A stretch of DNA of 40,826 nt from Sinorhizobium saheli (GCF_001651875.1 NZ_LNQB01000050.1:1-40826); one strand, 5' to 3'. Positions 24,643 to 35,097 are shown, numbered from the stretch's first letter. The notes: generated by a model not told the origin, from the letters alone. Translations and numbers: made by a program.

Positions 24643-25485
24643 CTACATCTTCGCGAAGTCCTCGACCTGCGCCCTGATCGCGACCTCAGTCGGCAGACGT
24701 TCCATCGAGCTTGCACCGTAAAAGCCGTTGCAACCTTTGCAGCCGGCGAGCATGTAGGCCGCATCCGCCGGCATCGCGATCGGGCCGCCATGGCAGAGCA
24801 CGATGACATCATCGCGCACCGATCTTGCGGCGTCCGCCCATTCGTTGACTTTCTCCACGCATTCGTCGAGCGTCGCCGCCGTTTCGGCGCCGATCGCGCC
24901 GCCTGTCGTCAGGCCGAGATGGCAGACCACGATATCCGCGCCGGCCCTGGTCATGGCAATCGCGTCCCCGCTGCTGAAGATATAGGGTGTGGTCAGCATG
25001 TCCTTGGCGTTGGCGCGGGCGATGATATCGATTTCCAGATCGAAACCCATACCGGTCTCTTCGAGATTGGCGCGGAAGGTGCCGTCGATCAGCCCGACGG
25101 TGGGAAAATTCTGGATGCCGGCAAAACCCATCGCCTTCAATTCGTCGAGGAAATGATCGGGCAACATGAAGGGATCGGTGCCGTTGACGCCGGCAAGCAC
25201 CGGCGTATGGCGTACGACCGGCAGGATCTCGCGGCCCATTTCCTTGACGATCTTATTGGCATTGCCATAGGCGAGCAGGCCGGCAAGGGAGCCGCGCCCG
25301 GCCATGCGGTACCGGCCGGAATTATAGATGACGATCAGGTCAATGCCGCCCGCCTCCTCGCTCTTGGCGGAGAGGCCGGTGCCGGCGCCGCCGCCGATGA
25401 TTGGCCGTCCCTCGGCGATCTTGCGGCGGAGCTTGCTCAGAATGTCGTTTCTGTCGATGCGGGTCAAAATTCTCTCCTCAGGCAT
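24643..25485 (-). CDS. PEP-hydrolase-like TIM-barrel protein (Tm-1 C-terminal-domain homolog)
   Basis: About 280 aa, belonging to the family named PEP_hydrolase or 'TIM-barrel signal transduction protein'. Recognisable blocks are [11 protein letters not shown] near the start, [39 protein letters not shown] and the C-terminal [12 protein letters not shown]. In plants and fungi this domain is fused behind a UPF0261 domain, as in the tomato Tm-1 virus-resistance protein. Here the UPF0261 protein is the gene immediately upstream, overlapping by eight bases. ATG 25485 is used, but it has no ribosome site. An in-frame TTG at 25467 preceded by GAGGAGAG is a serious alternative. The reaction is not established. 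Confidence 0.82.
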   Translation of the reverse strand: MPEERILTRIDRNDILSKLRRKIAEGRPIIGGGAGTGLSAKSEEAGGIDLIVIYNSGRYRMAGRGSLAGLLAYGNANKIVKEMGREILPVVRHTPVLAGVNGTDPFMLPDHFLDELKAMGFAGIQNFPTVGLIDGTFRANLEETGMGFDLEIDIIARANAKDMLTTPYIFSSGDAIAMTRAGADIVVCHLGLTTGGAIGAETAATLDECVEKVNEWADAARSVRDDVIVLCHGGPIAMPADAAYMLAGCKGCNGFYGASSMERLPTEVAIRAQVEDFAKM

Positions 25486-26674
25486 GAATTTCGTGGAAAT
25501 TGGCGACGAGTGCGGCGGCGAATTCCGGGCTGTTGATATGGGCATCGATTTCGACGAGGCGCCTGTTCGGCGCATCGCGCCAGCCGCAGCGGATGGCGGA
25601 GAACAGCGCCGCATCGGCTTCAGGGTCGTGGAAGGGCTGACCGGCCGCATCGATTGCCGAAACGCCCTGACGCGGCAGCAGGAAACGAACCGGGCCCTGC
25701 ATCCGGTTGAGACGTTCGACGATGAAAGCGCCGATCCGGCTGTTTTCCTCAGGAGTGGTGCGCATCAGGGTCACCTGCGCATTGTGGACGTGAAGCCTGC
25801 GGTCCCGAAACGGCGCCGGCACGGTTTCCCGCGCGCCGAAATTCACCATGTCGACGGCGCCGACCGAACCGACATAGGGCAGGCCGGTGCGGATGATGGC
25901 GCCGAAGCGATCCTCCGTCGCCGGAAAGATGCCGCCGACAAGGAGATCGGGAACCTCCGTCGTCGTCACATCGATCACGCCCTGCAGCAGGCCTGAATCG
26001 GCAAGCTTCTCCATAGACTGGCCGCCGACGCCGGTCGCGTGGAAGACGTAGATCTCATGCATCTTGCCGAGCATCTCGCGAACCTGGGTGACGCAGGACG
26101 TGGTGACGCCGAACATGGTCATGCCGATGCCCGGCCGGTCATCCCCAGAGGCGGGAACGGGATTGCGGGCCATGCCGGCCGCCGCGTTCGCCGCATTGCC
26201 GATGACTTTGCGGGAGATCGCATTCAGGCCGGCGACGTCGACGACCGAATACATCATGGTGAGGTCGTTCGGGCCGACATAGGGCGCCACATTGCCCGAG
26301 GCGACCGTCGAGACCATCAGTTTCGGCAGGCCGATGGGAAGCGCCCGCATCGCCTCCGTGACAAGCGCGGTATTGCCGGTGCCACCGAGCCCGAGAACGG
26401 CGCCGATGTCATCACGCGATTTGAGGAACGCCGTCAGCGCCTTGGCCATGGCCGAGACCGCCATTCCCCGATCTGTCTGCCCGAGCACGGTCGCAGCACC
26501 ATCGGGATGAAATTCGGCGACGTCGCGTGCCCGGATGTCTGCCCCGGCGCCGTTCCCGAGCGTGCCGACATCGACGAGCACGGCATCGGTTCCAGTGGCA
26601 AGAACCACCTCTCTGGCGTAGTTCAATTCGGCGCCCTTGGTATCACAGGTGCCGACGATATAGACCTTTCCCAT
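25478..26674 (-). CDS. UPF0261 / Tm-1-like ATP-binding domain protein
   Basis: A 398-aa member of UPF0261, the N-terminal half of Tm-1-type proteins. The N-terminus [14 protein letters not shown], the glycine-rich [15 protein letters not shown], and later [26 protein letters not shown] and [14 protein letters not shown] are characteristic. The family is predicted to bind a nucleotide, but its biochemical role is unknown. A very strong ribosome site (AAGGAGGAGG) precedes ATG 26674. The gene is the first of a minus-strand pair with the TIM-barrel gene and is divergent from a GntR regulator across 109 bp, which ties it to the regulated ABC-transporter locus. Confidence 0.88.
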   Translation of the reverse strand: MGKVYIVGTCDTKGAELNYAREVVLATGTDAVLVDVGTLGNGAGADIRARDVAEFHPDGAATVLGQTDRGMAVSAMAKALTAFLKSRDDIGAVLGLGGTGNTALVTEAMRALPIGLPKLMVSTVASGNVAPYVGPNDLTMMYSVVDVAGLNAISRKVIGNAANAAAGMARNPVPASGDDRPGIGMTMFGVTTSCVTQVREMLGKMHEIYVFHATGVGGQSMEKLADSGLLQGVIDVTTTEVPDLLVGGIFPATEDRFGAIIRTGLPYVGSVGAVDMVNFGARETVPAPFRDRRLHVHNAQVTLMRTTPEENSRIGAFIVERLNRMQGPVRFLLPRQGVSAIDAAGQPFHDPEADAALFSAIRCGWRDAPNRRLVEIDAHINSPEFAAALVANFHEIHA

Positions 26675-26741
26675 TGTTTTTCCTCCTCCTTTTACACCGG
26701 CCCCGGACGACTTCCGATAAAATTCAAGTTTTTGTGTTTTC

Positions 26742-26770
26742 CATATTGTATATTATGTCGCATATTGCAT
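26742..26770. promoter_or_regulatory. Direct-repeat operator candidate in divergent GntR / UPF0261 gap
   Basis: CATATTGTAT at 26742-26751 and CATATTGCAT at 26761-26770 form a direct repeat with a 19-base period, about two helical turns. They lie in the 109-bp gap between UPF0261 and the GntR gene. They are probable binding sites of that GntR regulator, controlling both directions. Confidence 0.5.
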
Positions 26771-26783
26771 ACTTAGCGCACGA

Positions 26784-27470
26784 ATGCCAGTGGAAATGGA
26801 GACCATGAACGCACCGCGCCACCTCACCCTTCGCGAGCGGATCTATGAAGAGATCGTCCGCCTGATCGTCTCCGGCGAGCTGCCGAGCGGCGTCTCGATC
26901 GACGAAAAGGAGCTGACGGAACGCCTGCAGGTCAGCCGCACGCCGTTTCGCGAGGCGATCGGCACGCTTGCCAAGGAAGGGCTGATCGAGATCAAGCCCT
27001 ATCGCGGTTTCTTCGTACGCAGCTTCGCGCCGAAGGAGATCGATGACCTCTATGAACTTCGCAAGACGCTCGAATGCTTCGCCGTCGAACTCGCCGTTCC
27101 GCAAATGAGCGACCGTCATATCGCCGGCTTTGAGCGCATCCTGGATGAGGCGGTCGCAGCGCTCCACCGCGGCGACATGGAGACCTATGGCGTCCGCGAC
27201 AAGGAGTTTCACGAAACCATCGCCGAGCTTTCGGGAAGCGCGCCGCTGATCGAAACGCTGGCGCGGCTTGCGCTGCAGATCCAGATCTGCCGCTTGATCG
27301 CCAATGAGAGTCGCGATCTCGCCGAGAGGGCGGCAGAGGAGCGCGATCAGATCCTGCAGGCTTTCAGGGCGCGCGACATCCGGCGCGCAAAGGCGCTGAT
27401 GCACGCGCATATCAGCGACGTCCAGCAGGCCGTCATGGCGCGGTTTCAGAAGGAGAATCCGGCACGGTAG
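26784..27470 (+). CDS. GntR family transcriptional regulator (FCD subfamily)
   Basis: A 228-aa regulator. The winged helix-turn-helix includes VSRTPFREAIGTLAKEGLIE (about residues 51-70). The FCD ligand domain includes DKEFHETIAELSGSAPLIE and a late helix with HAHISDVQQA supplying the metal-binding histidine. It is divergent from the Tm-1-like pair and precedes the ABC importer operon in the same direction. ATG 26784 lacks a ribosome site; ATG 26805, preceded by GGAG, would shorten the protein by seven residues. A hairpin at 27491-27514 separates it from the transporter genes. Confidence 0.88.
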   Translation: MPVEMETMNAPRHLTLRERIYEEIVRLIVSGELPSGVSIDEKELTERLQVSRTPFREAIGTLAKEGLIEIKPYRGFFVRSFAPKEIDDLYELRKTLECFAVELAVPQMSDRHIAGFERILDEAVAALHRGDMETYGVRDKEFHETIAELSGSAPLIETLARLALQIQICRLIANESRDLAERAAEERDQILQAFRARDIRRAKALMHAHISDVQQAVMARFQKENPAR

Positions 27471-27490
27471 CGGGATGGAATGCCAGGTGG

Positions 27491-27514
27491 AAAAGGAGAG
27501 GGAGGTCTCCTTTT
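27491..27514 (+). terminator. Terminator or attenuator hairpin between GntR gene and ABC operon
   Basis: AAAAGGAGA and TCTCCTTTT are perfect 9-bp complements around a 6-base loop (GGGAGG), beginning 20 bases after the regulator stop codon. The stem ends in a T-run, so it can act as an intrinsic terminator, or as a partial one lowering read-through into the binding-protein gene. No separate strong promoter is obvious in the remaining 46 bases. Confidence 0.6.
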
Positions 27515-27560
27515 CATCGATCGAAGATATGGCCGTGGAGCGGCCCAAGAGGAGGGAGCA

Positions 27561-28814
27561 ATGCTGAAATTTCTTGCCCGCGGCACGGCGCTGGCGGCGA
27601 TGATCGCCGCAAGTTCGTTAGCGCATGCCGAAACCTTGAGGATGTGGGGTCCGGAGCAGATCACCGAACCTCTGGTCGCGCAGCTGTGGAACGGCATCAA
27701 GGCCGATTTCGAAAAGGCCAATCCCGGCGCGACCGTCGAGTTCATGCCGCCGACGGGGACGATCAGCAACGGCGCGGTGCAGGCAGCGATCCAGTCGGAC
27801 GCCGGCCCCGACGTGATCCTCACCAATTCGGGCATCGGCCGCATCAGCGTCGTCAAGAACGCCGAGCAGATCATCCCGCTGACCGACCAATATGAAAAGC
27901 GCGGCTGGAAGGACAAGATCTATCCCTGGCTCTACGCCGAGCTGAAAGGCCAGTTCGGCGGGGAGATCTACGAGGTTCCCGACGGCCTCGATGCGCTTGG
28001 CATCTGGTATCACAAGGATCTTTTCGAACAGTCCGGCTGGAAGATCCCGGAGAGTTGGAGCGAATTCGAAACGTTGATGAAATCGATCGAGGGAACCGGC
28101 CTGCAGCCGATCGCGATCGGGCCGCGCACGACGGGCAGCGCCGGCCACCTCTTCGGCAACCTGCTGCAATCGGCAAGCGGCAAGGAGGTGATCGGCAAGG
28201 CCCTGCGCCGCGAGATCGCCTGGGACGATCCTTCGGTCGCCGCCGGCGCCATCCGGCTGCAGAAGCTGGTCGAGGCGGGTTACATCAAGAAGGAAATGGC
28301 CGGCCTCGATCTCGACGGCGCCTCGCGCCTCTGGTTCAACAAGCGCGCCGCGATGTTCGTTGCCGGCCCCTGGTTCACCGCCAATGCCCGCAAGGCAGGC
28401 TATGACCTCGCCAACGCCGGTTACGCGCCCATGCCTTCCGACATCAAGGGGGCGGCGATGCCGACCGGCGGCGTCGGCTGGAGCTGGCTCGTCCCTGTCA
28501 ATTCCAAGCAGCCGGAGCTTGCGATGAAGTGGATCGATTTCATGCTGTCGGATGCGGTGATGAAGAAACGCGCGCAGGATCCGGCAAGCACGATGATCTA
28601 TCCGCGCGAAATCCCAGGCGTCGAGCCGCCGACCCCGGTCCTGAAGGATATCTTCGCGGCTGCCGCAGGCGGCGTCGGCTACAATCCGAGCGTCTATCTG
28701 CCCGGCACCGTGCTCGACACCTACTTCCAGGTTATCCAGGGCCTGATCTCCGGCCAGATCGGCGGTGAGGAAGGCATGAAGCAGATCCAGGCGAAGATGG
28801 CCGAGGCGAAGTAG
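27561..28814 (+). CDS. ABC transporter extracellular substrate-binding protein (family 1)
   Basis: A 417-aa periplasmic binding protein of the MalE/UgpB type. A standard signal peptide (basic MLKFLAR, hydrophobic core, AHA at residues 21-23) predicts cleavage before ETLRMWGPE. The mature part carries VPDGLDALGIWYHKDLFEQSGW and MFVAGPWFTANA, typical of sugar-binding family 1. Start ATG 27561 has an AGGAGGGAG ribosome site. Two permeases and, further on, a MalK-type ATPase are in the same operon. Ligand is probably a carbohydrate, polyol or derivative; not determined. Confidence 0.9.
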   Translation: MLKFLARGTALAAMIAASSLAHAETLRMWGPEQITEPLVAQLWNGIKADFEKANPGATVEFMPPTGTISNGAVQAAIQSDAGPDVILTNSGIGRISVVKNAEQIIPLTDQYEKRGWKDKIYPWLYAELKGQFGGEIYEVPDGLDALGIWYHKDLFEQSGWKIPESWSEFETLMKSIEGTGLQPIAIGPRTTGSAGHLFGNLLQSASGKEVIGKALRREIAWDDPSVAAGAIRLQKLVEAGYIKKEMAGLDLDGASRLWFNKRAAMFVAGPWFTANARKAGYDLANAGYAPMPSDIKGAAMPTGGVGWSWLVPVNSKQPELAMKWIDFMLSDAVMKKRAQDPASTMIYPREIPGVEPPTPVLKDIFAAAAGGVGYNPSVYLPGTVLDTYFQVIQGLISGQIGGEEGMKQIQAKMAEAK

Positions 28815-29809
28815 TGGCCATTCGAGAAACGCCGGGAAGCAAGGTCATGGCTCCTCTCAGCGCTGCACCTGCCGTGGCGGGACATACGGGCGGCATCTCT
28901 GCCCGTATGTCCAAACGCCGGACGGCCGGTTCTGCCTCGCCCGATGGCGACGCCCGCACCGCATTCTGGCTGATGGCGCCGGCACTTGCGCTTTATGGCG
29001 TCTTCACCCTGCTGCCGATCGCCGCCACCTTCTGGCTGAGCTTCAACAGCTCCGCCGGCTTCAACACGTCGGCGAGCTTCGTCGGCGTCGACAATTATAC
29101 GAAAGCTGCGCATGATCCGATCGTCTGGAAGAGCCTCGTCCATACCTTCATCTGGCTGGCCGGCCACGTGGTGATGGCCGGCGGTCTCGGCCTGCTGCTG
29201 GCGCTTGCCGTCAGCAGACTCAGGACCACCCAGGTCTTCTTCCGCACGGCTTTCTTCCTGCCGCATCTGGTCTCGCTCGCGGTCGTCGGCGTCATCTGGG
29301 CCAATATCTACGATCCGTTTTTCGGCCTGCTGAATACCGCGCTGACGCGCATCGGGCTCGGCGCCTTCACCAAAGGCTGGCTTTCCGATCCCGCGTTGGT
29401 GCTGTTCTCCGTCAATGTCGCAAGCTCTTGGCAGGGCTTCGGCCTTTACATGCTGCTCTTCATCGCCGGCCTGCAGAATATCGACCGCTCGCTTTATGAC
29501 GCGGTTGAAGTGGACGGCGCCAACGCTTTTCAGAAGCTGATCTATGTGACGCTGCCGGGACTTCGCGAGGTGATGACCTTCGTCGTCTCGCTGGCGATGA
29601 TCAACGGCCTGAAGGGCTTCGCCACGGTCTTCGTCATGACCAATGGCGGGCCATTCTATCAGAGCGAGCTGATCACGACCTATATCTACCGGCTAGCCTT
29701 CCAGTCCCAGGATCACGGGCTTGCGGCTGTGCTCTGCATCCTGCTCAGCCTGCTGGCGATCGTCATCACCATCATCTTCAACCGCTGGCGCGCGAGGCTG
29801 TCCCAATGA
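28814..29809 (+). CDS. ABC transporter permease (MalF/UgpA-type)
   Basis: A 331-aa inner-membrane permease. After an unusually long, polar N-terminal stretch of about 48 residues, the first membrane segment starts near AFWLMAPALALYG, with about six segments in all. The cytoplasmic EAA loop that docks on the ATPase is visible in AVEVDGANAFQKLIYVTLPG. The GTG start at 28814 overlaps the stop of the binding protein by one base; in-frame ATGs at 28847 and 28907 would remove part of the odd N-terminal extension and cannot be excluded. Confidence 0.88.
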   Translation: MAIRETPGSKVMAPLSAAPAVAGHTGGISARMSKRRTAGSASPDGDARTAFWLMAPALALYGVFTLLPIAATFWLSFNSSAGFNTSASFVGVDNYTKAAHDPIVWKSLVHTFIWLAGHVVMAGGLGLLLALAVSRLRTTQVFFRTAFFLPHLVSLAVVGVIWANIYDPFFGLLNTALTRIGLGAFTKGWLSDPALVLFSVNVASSWQGFGLYMLLFIAGLQNIDRSLYDAVEVDGANAFQKLIYVTLPGLREVMTFVVSLAMINGLKGFATVFVMTNGGPFYQSELITTYIYRLAFQSQDHGLAAVLCILLSLLAIVITIIFNRWRARLSQ

Positions 29810-30633
29810 GTGTGCGCCATCGCGAATGGCCGGTGGCGCTGGCGCTGACCCCGGTACTGATCCTGATCCTCGCCCCCTTCGTCTGGCTGGTGATCTCGAG
29901 TTTCAAGACCGAGGCGGAGATCGGTCAGGCCGACCCCTTTACATGGCCTGCCGACCTGATGTGGCGGAACTATCTCGACGCCTGGCAGATCGGCGGATTC
30001 GGCGAACTCGTCGGCAACAGTCTCCTCAATCTTATCGGCGTCGTCGCCTTGTCGCTGATCACCTGTGCGCCGGCCGGCTATGCGCTTGCCAAGATCCGCT
30101 TCCCCGGGCGGGAATGGCTGTTCTACGCCTTCATCCTCGGCCTGACCGTGCCTGTCCAGGCGATCGTCATCCCGCTCTATCAGGTGCTCTTCGGGCTGAA
30201 CCTCGTCAACACGCTTGCTGGTATCGTGCTGGTGCAGGTCAGCAACGGCATTCCCTTCGGCATATTCCTGATGCGGAGCTTCTTCATCGGCGTGCCTGAT
30301 GATCTGATCGAGGCGGCCAAGATCGACGGCGCCTCGCATATCCAGATCCTCACCAAGGTCTTCCTGCCGATCTCGACGCCGGCGGTCCAGGCGCTCGTCA
30401 TCATCAGCGCGCTCTCGACCTGGAACGATTTCTTCCTGCCGCTGATCGTATTGATCAGTCCTGATGTGCAGACGCTGCCGCTCGGGCTCGTCCGTTTCGC
30501 CAGCACCTATGCTTCCGATTACCGCCTGGTCTTTTCCGGGACCGTCATTTCGTTCCTGCCGATCATTCTTCTCTACATCCTGATGCAGCGCCGCTTCACC
30601 GAGGGGCTGACGCAGGGGGCAATCAAGGGCTGA
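29806..30633 (+). CDS. ABC transporter permease (MalG/UgpE-type)
   Basis: A 275-aa second permease, overlapping the first by four bases. It has about six membrane segments. The EAA loop is EAAKIDGASHIQILTKVFLP. The short N-terminus and C-terminal RRFTEGLTQGAIKG are typical of the MalG/UgpE partner. Together with the first permease it should form the transmembrane channel of the importer. Confidence 0.9.
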   Translation: MSVRHREWPVALALTPVLILILAPFVWLVISSFKTEAEIGQADPFTWPADLMWRNYLDAWQIGGFGELVGNSLLNLIGVVALSLITCAPAGYALAKIRFPGREWLFYAFILGLTVPVQAIVIPLYQVLFGLNLVNTLAGIVLVQVSNGIPFGIFLMRSFFIGVPDDLIEAAKIDGASHIQILTKVFLPISTPAVQALVIISALSTWNDFFLPLIVLISPDVQTLPLGLVRFASTYASDYRLVFSGTVISFLPIILLYILMQRRFTEGLTQGAIKG

Positions 30634-30635
30634 CC

Positions 30636-31727
30636 ATGTCGCACCACGTTCAGCGGGAAATCCGCTACAATTTCGAGTTCGACCACCGCATCAAGGCCTG
30701 CTTCATCGGCGCCGGCGGCCATGCCTACCGCAATGTCTATCCGGCGCTACGTTATGCACCGGTCGAGCTTGCTGGCATCTGCGATCTCGATCTCGGCCGC
30801 GCCGAGAAATTCGCAAGACTCTTCGGCGCCGGCAAAGCCTATACCGATCACCGCGAGATGCTGGAGCGCGAGAGGCCCGAGCTGGTCTTCATCGTCACCG
30901 CCTATCATCCCGACGGCCGGGTACAGGCGACCGATCTCGCGCTGGACGCGCTGGCGGCAGGCGCTCACGTCTGGATGGAAAAGCCGACGGCGGCGAGCCT
31001 GGAGGATACCGAAAGGCTGCGGGCGGCAAGCGCCGCGGCCGGCCGCATGGTAATGACCGGTCTGAAGAAGACCTTCTTCCCGACCGTCGAGAAGCTCAAG
31101 GATCTGATCGGCTCACCCGGTTTCGGCAGGCTGACCTCGATTAACGTCCGCTATCCCCAGAGCCTGCCGAGCCGGGAGGACCGCGCCGATCTCGTCAAGA
31201 TGCAAAGTTTCCTCGACCATATCTACCATCCGGGGTCGATCCTCAACTTTCTCGGCGGGGAGATCGAGCGCGCGAGCTACGAGTGGGAGCCGCTGACGGG
31301 CGCGACCGTCACCACCCTGCGCTTTCGCTGCGGCGCGATCGGCACGCTGCATCTTGCCGCCGGCCAATCGGGCGGCAGCATCTTCGAGCGGGTGGAGATC
31401 ATCGGCGAGGGCGCCAATGCCATTGTCGAAAACGGCAGCCGGCTGACCTATTTCCGCAAGGCGGACCTGCCCGTCTACGGCCGCGCCGCGAGCTTCATCC
31501 AGCCGGACGAGAATGCAGCGCTGCTCTACGAGCCGGAGCATTCGCTCGGCCAGCTCTACAACAACAACCTCTTCTATCTCGGCTATGTGCCCGAAATCCT
31601 GCACCTGACCGACGCGATCCTTGCCGGCACGCAGATCACGCGGGGCACGCTCGAAATTGCCCGCGAGATCATGAAGCTCTTCGAATTCTATCGACGCACG
31701 GATGCCGGCGTCACCACCAATCTCTGA
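30636..31727 (+). CDS. Gfo/Idh/MocA family oxidoreductase
   Basis: A 363-aa NAD(P)-dependent dehydrogenase of the glucose-fructose oxidoreductase / inositol dehydrogenase family. The N-terminal Rossmann motif is GAGGHAYRN (near residue 21) and the hallmark WMEKPTAAS supplies the conserved Lys-Pro. A third motif with an active-site His appears in FLDHIYHPGSILN. It likely oxidises the imported sugar or polyol. It lies two bases after the permease gene, inside the transporter operon, and before the cupin. Confidence 0.87.
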   Translation: MSHHVQREIRYNFEFDHRIKACFIGAGGHAYRNVYPALRYAPVELAGICDLDLGRAEKFARLFGAGKAYTDHREMLERERPELVFIVTAYHPDGRVQATDLALDALAAGAHVWMEKPTAASLEDTERLRAASAAAGRMVMTGLKKTFFPTVEKLKDLIGSPGFGRLTSINVRYPQSLPSREDRADLVKMQSFLDHIYHPGSILNFLGGEIERASYEWEPLTGATVTTLRFRCGAIGTLHLAAGQSGGSIFERVEIIGEGANAIVENGSRLTYFRKADLPVYGRAASFIQPDENAALLYEPEHSLGQLYNNNLFYLGYVPEILHLTDAILAGTQITRGTLEIAREIMKLFEFYRRTDAGVTTNL

Positions 31728-31741
31728 CCGGAGACACAGCC

Positions 31742-32122
31742 TTGACCGAGACCGATATCATTTTCAGGAAAGCGGGTGGCGAACTCATGCCGACCAGCTG
31801 GGGCGAACTCAACTGGAAGATCACCGGCGACGGCACGCCCGGCGCCGAGATGACCTTCGGCACCTGCCGCATCAACCCCGGTGAGCGCAACCAGCTGCAC
31901 TCGCATCCCGATTGCGAGGAGATCCTCTACGTCGTTTCCGGCAGTTGCGAACACAAGCTCGGCGACGCCCTCTATCGGCTCGAAGCCGGCGATGCGATCC
32001 GCATCCCCCGCAACATCCGCCATTGGGCGCGCGCGCTCGGCAGCGAACCGCTCTTCGCCCTGATCATGTTCTCCTCCGGCACCAGGACGGCGGTCAATCA
32101 TGAGGGCGAGGGCGCGGCCTGA
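31742..32122 (+). CDS. Cupin domain-containing protein
   Basis: A 126-aa single-domain cupin. The metal-site pattern is His53, His55, Glu59 or Glu60 and His94 within LHSHPDCEEI and RNIRHWA, with the glycine turn EAGDAIRIP between. Small cupins of this type isomerise or epimerise sugars or act as small dioxygenases. The proposed start is TTG at 31742 with GGAG eight bases upstream; ATG 31787 would cut off a conserved-looking N-terminus. It stands between the MocA-type dehydrogenase and the ATPase, so it should act in the same sugar-like pathway. Confidence 0.8.
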   Translation: MTETDIIFRKAGGELMPTSWGELNWKITGDGTPGAEMTFGTCRINPGERNQLHSHPDCEEILYVVSGSCEHKLGDALYRLEAGDAIRIPRNIRHWARALGSEPLFALIMFSSGTRTAVNHEGEGAA

Positions 32123-32146
32123 ACACAAGGGCAGGGAGAAAACATC

Positions 32147-33226
<1,080 letters not shown>

Positions 33227-33360
33227 AGCAGACATTTTCCTTAAGTTCTGCCGAGGCTCTGACGATTGGCGCGTCCTCGGCCAGCGCAATAGATTGTCGT
33301 AGATAGTCGCTGGGGGCGCGAGTTCACCTCCCCTCAAGAGCAGAGGCAAGTGATCGGCTT

Positions 33361-33790
33361 TTACCCCAGGCCTCCGGCAAACCGCTCGGCAAATCTCTCC
33401 CGCTGGAACACCTCGACGATAAAGTCGACGAACACGCGTGTCTTCGAGGGCAGCAGGGTTCGGTTTGCAAAATAGATCGAGATGGGACCTGCATCCACCC
33501 ACCAGGTGGGCAGGAGCCGGATGAGTTCTCCTCGCTCCAGATAGGGTAGGGCGTCCGGCTTGGCGATCATCGTGACACCAAGTCCGAGCAGGGCTGCTGC
33601 CCGCATGGCGGCGGGATCGTCTGCTTCAGGGGGATCGGCTGCTCAAGCCCATCGGCATCGCGCATTTGGCGCTGCGTGATGCGACCGGTGCGCAGCGACC
33701 GCATGACGGTGCCCTCGAGATCGGCCAGTCCGGCCGGATCGACTGGTCTTGAAGGGAGCCGTTCTTCACGAGCGCCGTGCACGGCTTGTT
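33361..33790 (-). pseudogene. LysR-family regulator, C-terminal fragment (frameshifted)
   Basis: The minus strand encodes the end of a LysR effector domain. A first piece (PVDPAGLADLEGTVMRSL, then RDADGLEQPIPLKQTI) is read from about 33790. The next expected words (DPAAMRAAALLGLGVTMIAKPDALP, 33615-33540) follow only after a frame change at about 33605-33625. The C-terminal part then runs intact to the stop at 33361. The DNA-binding domain and first half are missing. Non-functional remnant, the first sign of the decayed region that follows the ABC operon. Confidence 0.75.
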
Positions 33791-34605
33791 GCGAGGATGT
33801 TCACGTTCTGGGCCAAAAAGGATCGCATGATGTATCAATGGAACATTCGGCCGAAGCCAGAAGCCCGGGGAGGTATCCATTGATGGAGACGTCTTGGGCG
33901 CGGATGTGCGAATGTGTGGCGGAGGAATGGCTCCCGAATGTTGCTGATCACGAGGATCGGCTGTTGCGGATCGCTCGAACGCTCAGCAAGGAAGGCGGCA
34001 GCAATTTCGGTCGCCTTAGATTGGCCCGAGCCGCGCTCACAGATAGTCGCGGGTCGTCAACCGCGAGGGGCACCGCTGCAGCCAGCCGGCAAAGCGACCG
34101 ACTGCTGCCGTACGGCGCTTCCGTTTGCTAGTACGATGACGGCCGGGGGGACTGAACCAGGTTCCTCCGCACGAGGGGAAGGCGACCGCGACTAGCCGCT
34201 CGCCACGGCGCGGGGCCGCAACCATTCCCCAAGTCGCCAGCCGCCCAATTGGAGCGCGAGGTCAAGTGTATAGCGCACTCCGGGTTCCGGCGCTGGGCTT
34301 TTGCGAGCACATCGCGGAAACCAAGCCTTTCCAAGTCGGGCGAGACGCGAACGTTGGCGGCATCCGACGCGGTGGGTGGCGGCTACCTCAATCACCAAAT
34401 CTGAATGAGGGTTCCGCCACTGGACTCTGTCACGGCATGGCGAGGCCCAGGAGACCGAGATCGCGTACCGCAATGCGACCGAACAGAAGGGCGATCCGAA
34501 CACGTGAAACGGGTTCACGACGGGAAAGGGCTACACTCCTGTCCGCATCCCGACGCTGGGAGGAAGGCTCTCCAGATAGACGAGCATGGCCTCCATGATC
34601 CGTTC
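33791..34605. other. Decayed stretch without a recognisable gene
   Basis: These 815 bases have only short, overlapping open frames with no family resemblance that I can see. A 9-bp inverted repeat (ATCAATGGA 33834-33842, TCCATTGAT 33876-33884) is the only clear structure. Coding signal is poor compared with 92-33226, in keeping with accumulated insertions and deletions. Confidence 0.4.
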
Positions 34606-35097
34606 TCAGTCAAACGGTTTCACATCGGCGGGCTGCGCGAGCGTCCGGGTCACCTCGGCGATGAACCTGCTGCGCCCGCGCTCCGGTCTGTCGAGATGAA
34701 CGTAATGCGTCGCCCCGGGGATTGTGACTGTGCGCACGCTTGCAGCCTGCCTCAAATCCTGCGCCAGCGTTGTGACATCCTCCGGTCGACTCCAGAAATC
34801 ATTCTGCGAGCGGATCACCAGCACATGCGCGGTAATCGGACCGGCATCCCACAGCTTGCGTCCCGAAGCGAGATCAAATGAGTCGGCCATCGCGCCCGAC
34901 GGGGCTCTGAAGGATGGCGGGTTGCGGCTGGGCGAAGTCGGATCAGAGGCAACCGCCGCGGCTTGATAGGCTTCAGCCACCCACGGATCGCGCCAGGCGG
35001 CCTTGTCATCGACCGGAATCGCGCGGTCCCACGATAGCAGCAGGGAGGCAGCGGTGTTCAAGCGGTAAGCCCCGAATCGCTCGACGTGGAACTGGTG
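34606..35097 (-). pseudogene. Alpha/beta hydrolase, C-terminal fragment
   Basis: The minus strand from about 35097 to the stop at 34606 encodes the last ~160 residues of an alpha/beta hydrolase. The acid region (HVLVIRSQNDFWSRPED) and the catalytic histidine segment (PGATHYVHLDRPERG) are present. The nucleophile elbow and N-terminal half are absent. At about 35100 the homology stops against remnants of an IS1595-type transposase, so insertion of that element is the likely cause of truncation. Confidence 0.7.

Noticed and set aside
33834..33884. 9-bp inverted repeat (ATCAATGGA / TCCATTGAT) as ends of a mobile element
   Set aside because: The arms are only 33 bases apart, with no target duplication or gene between; more likely chance or a small hairpin.
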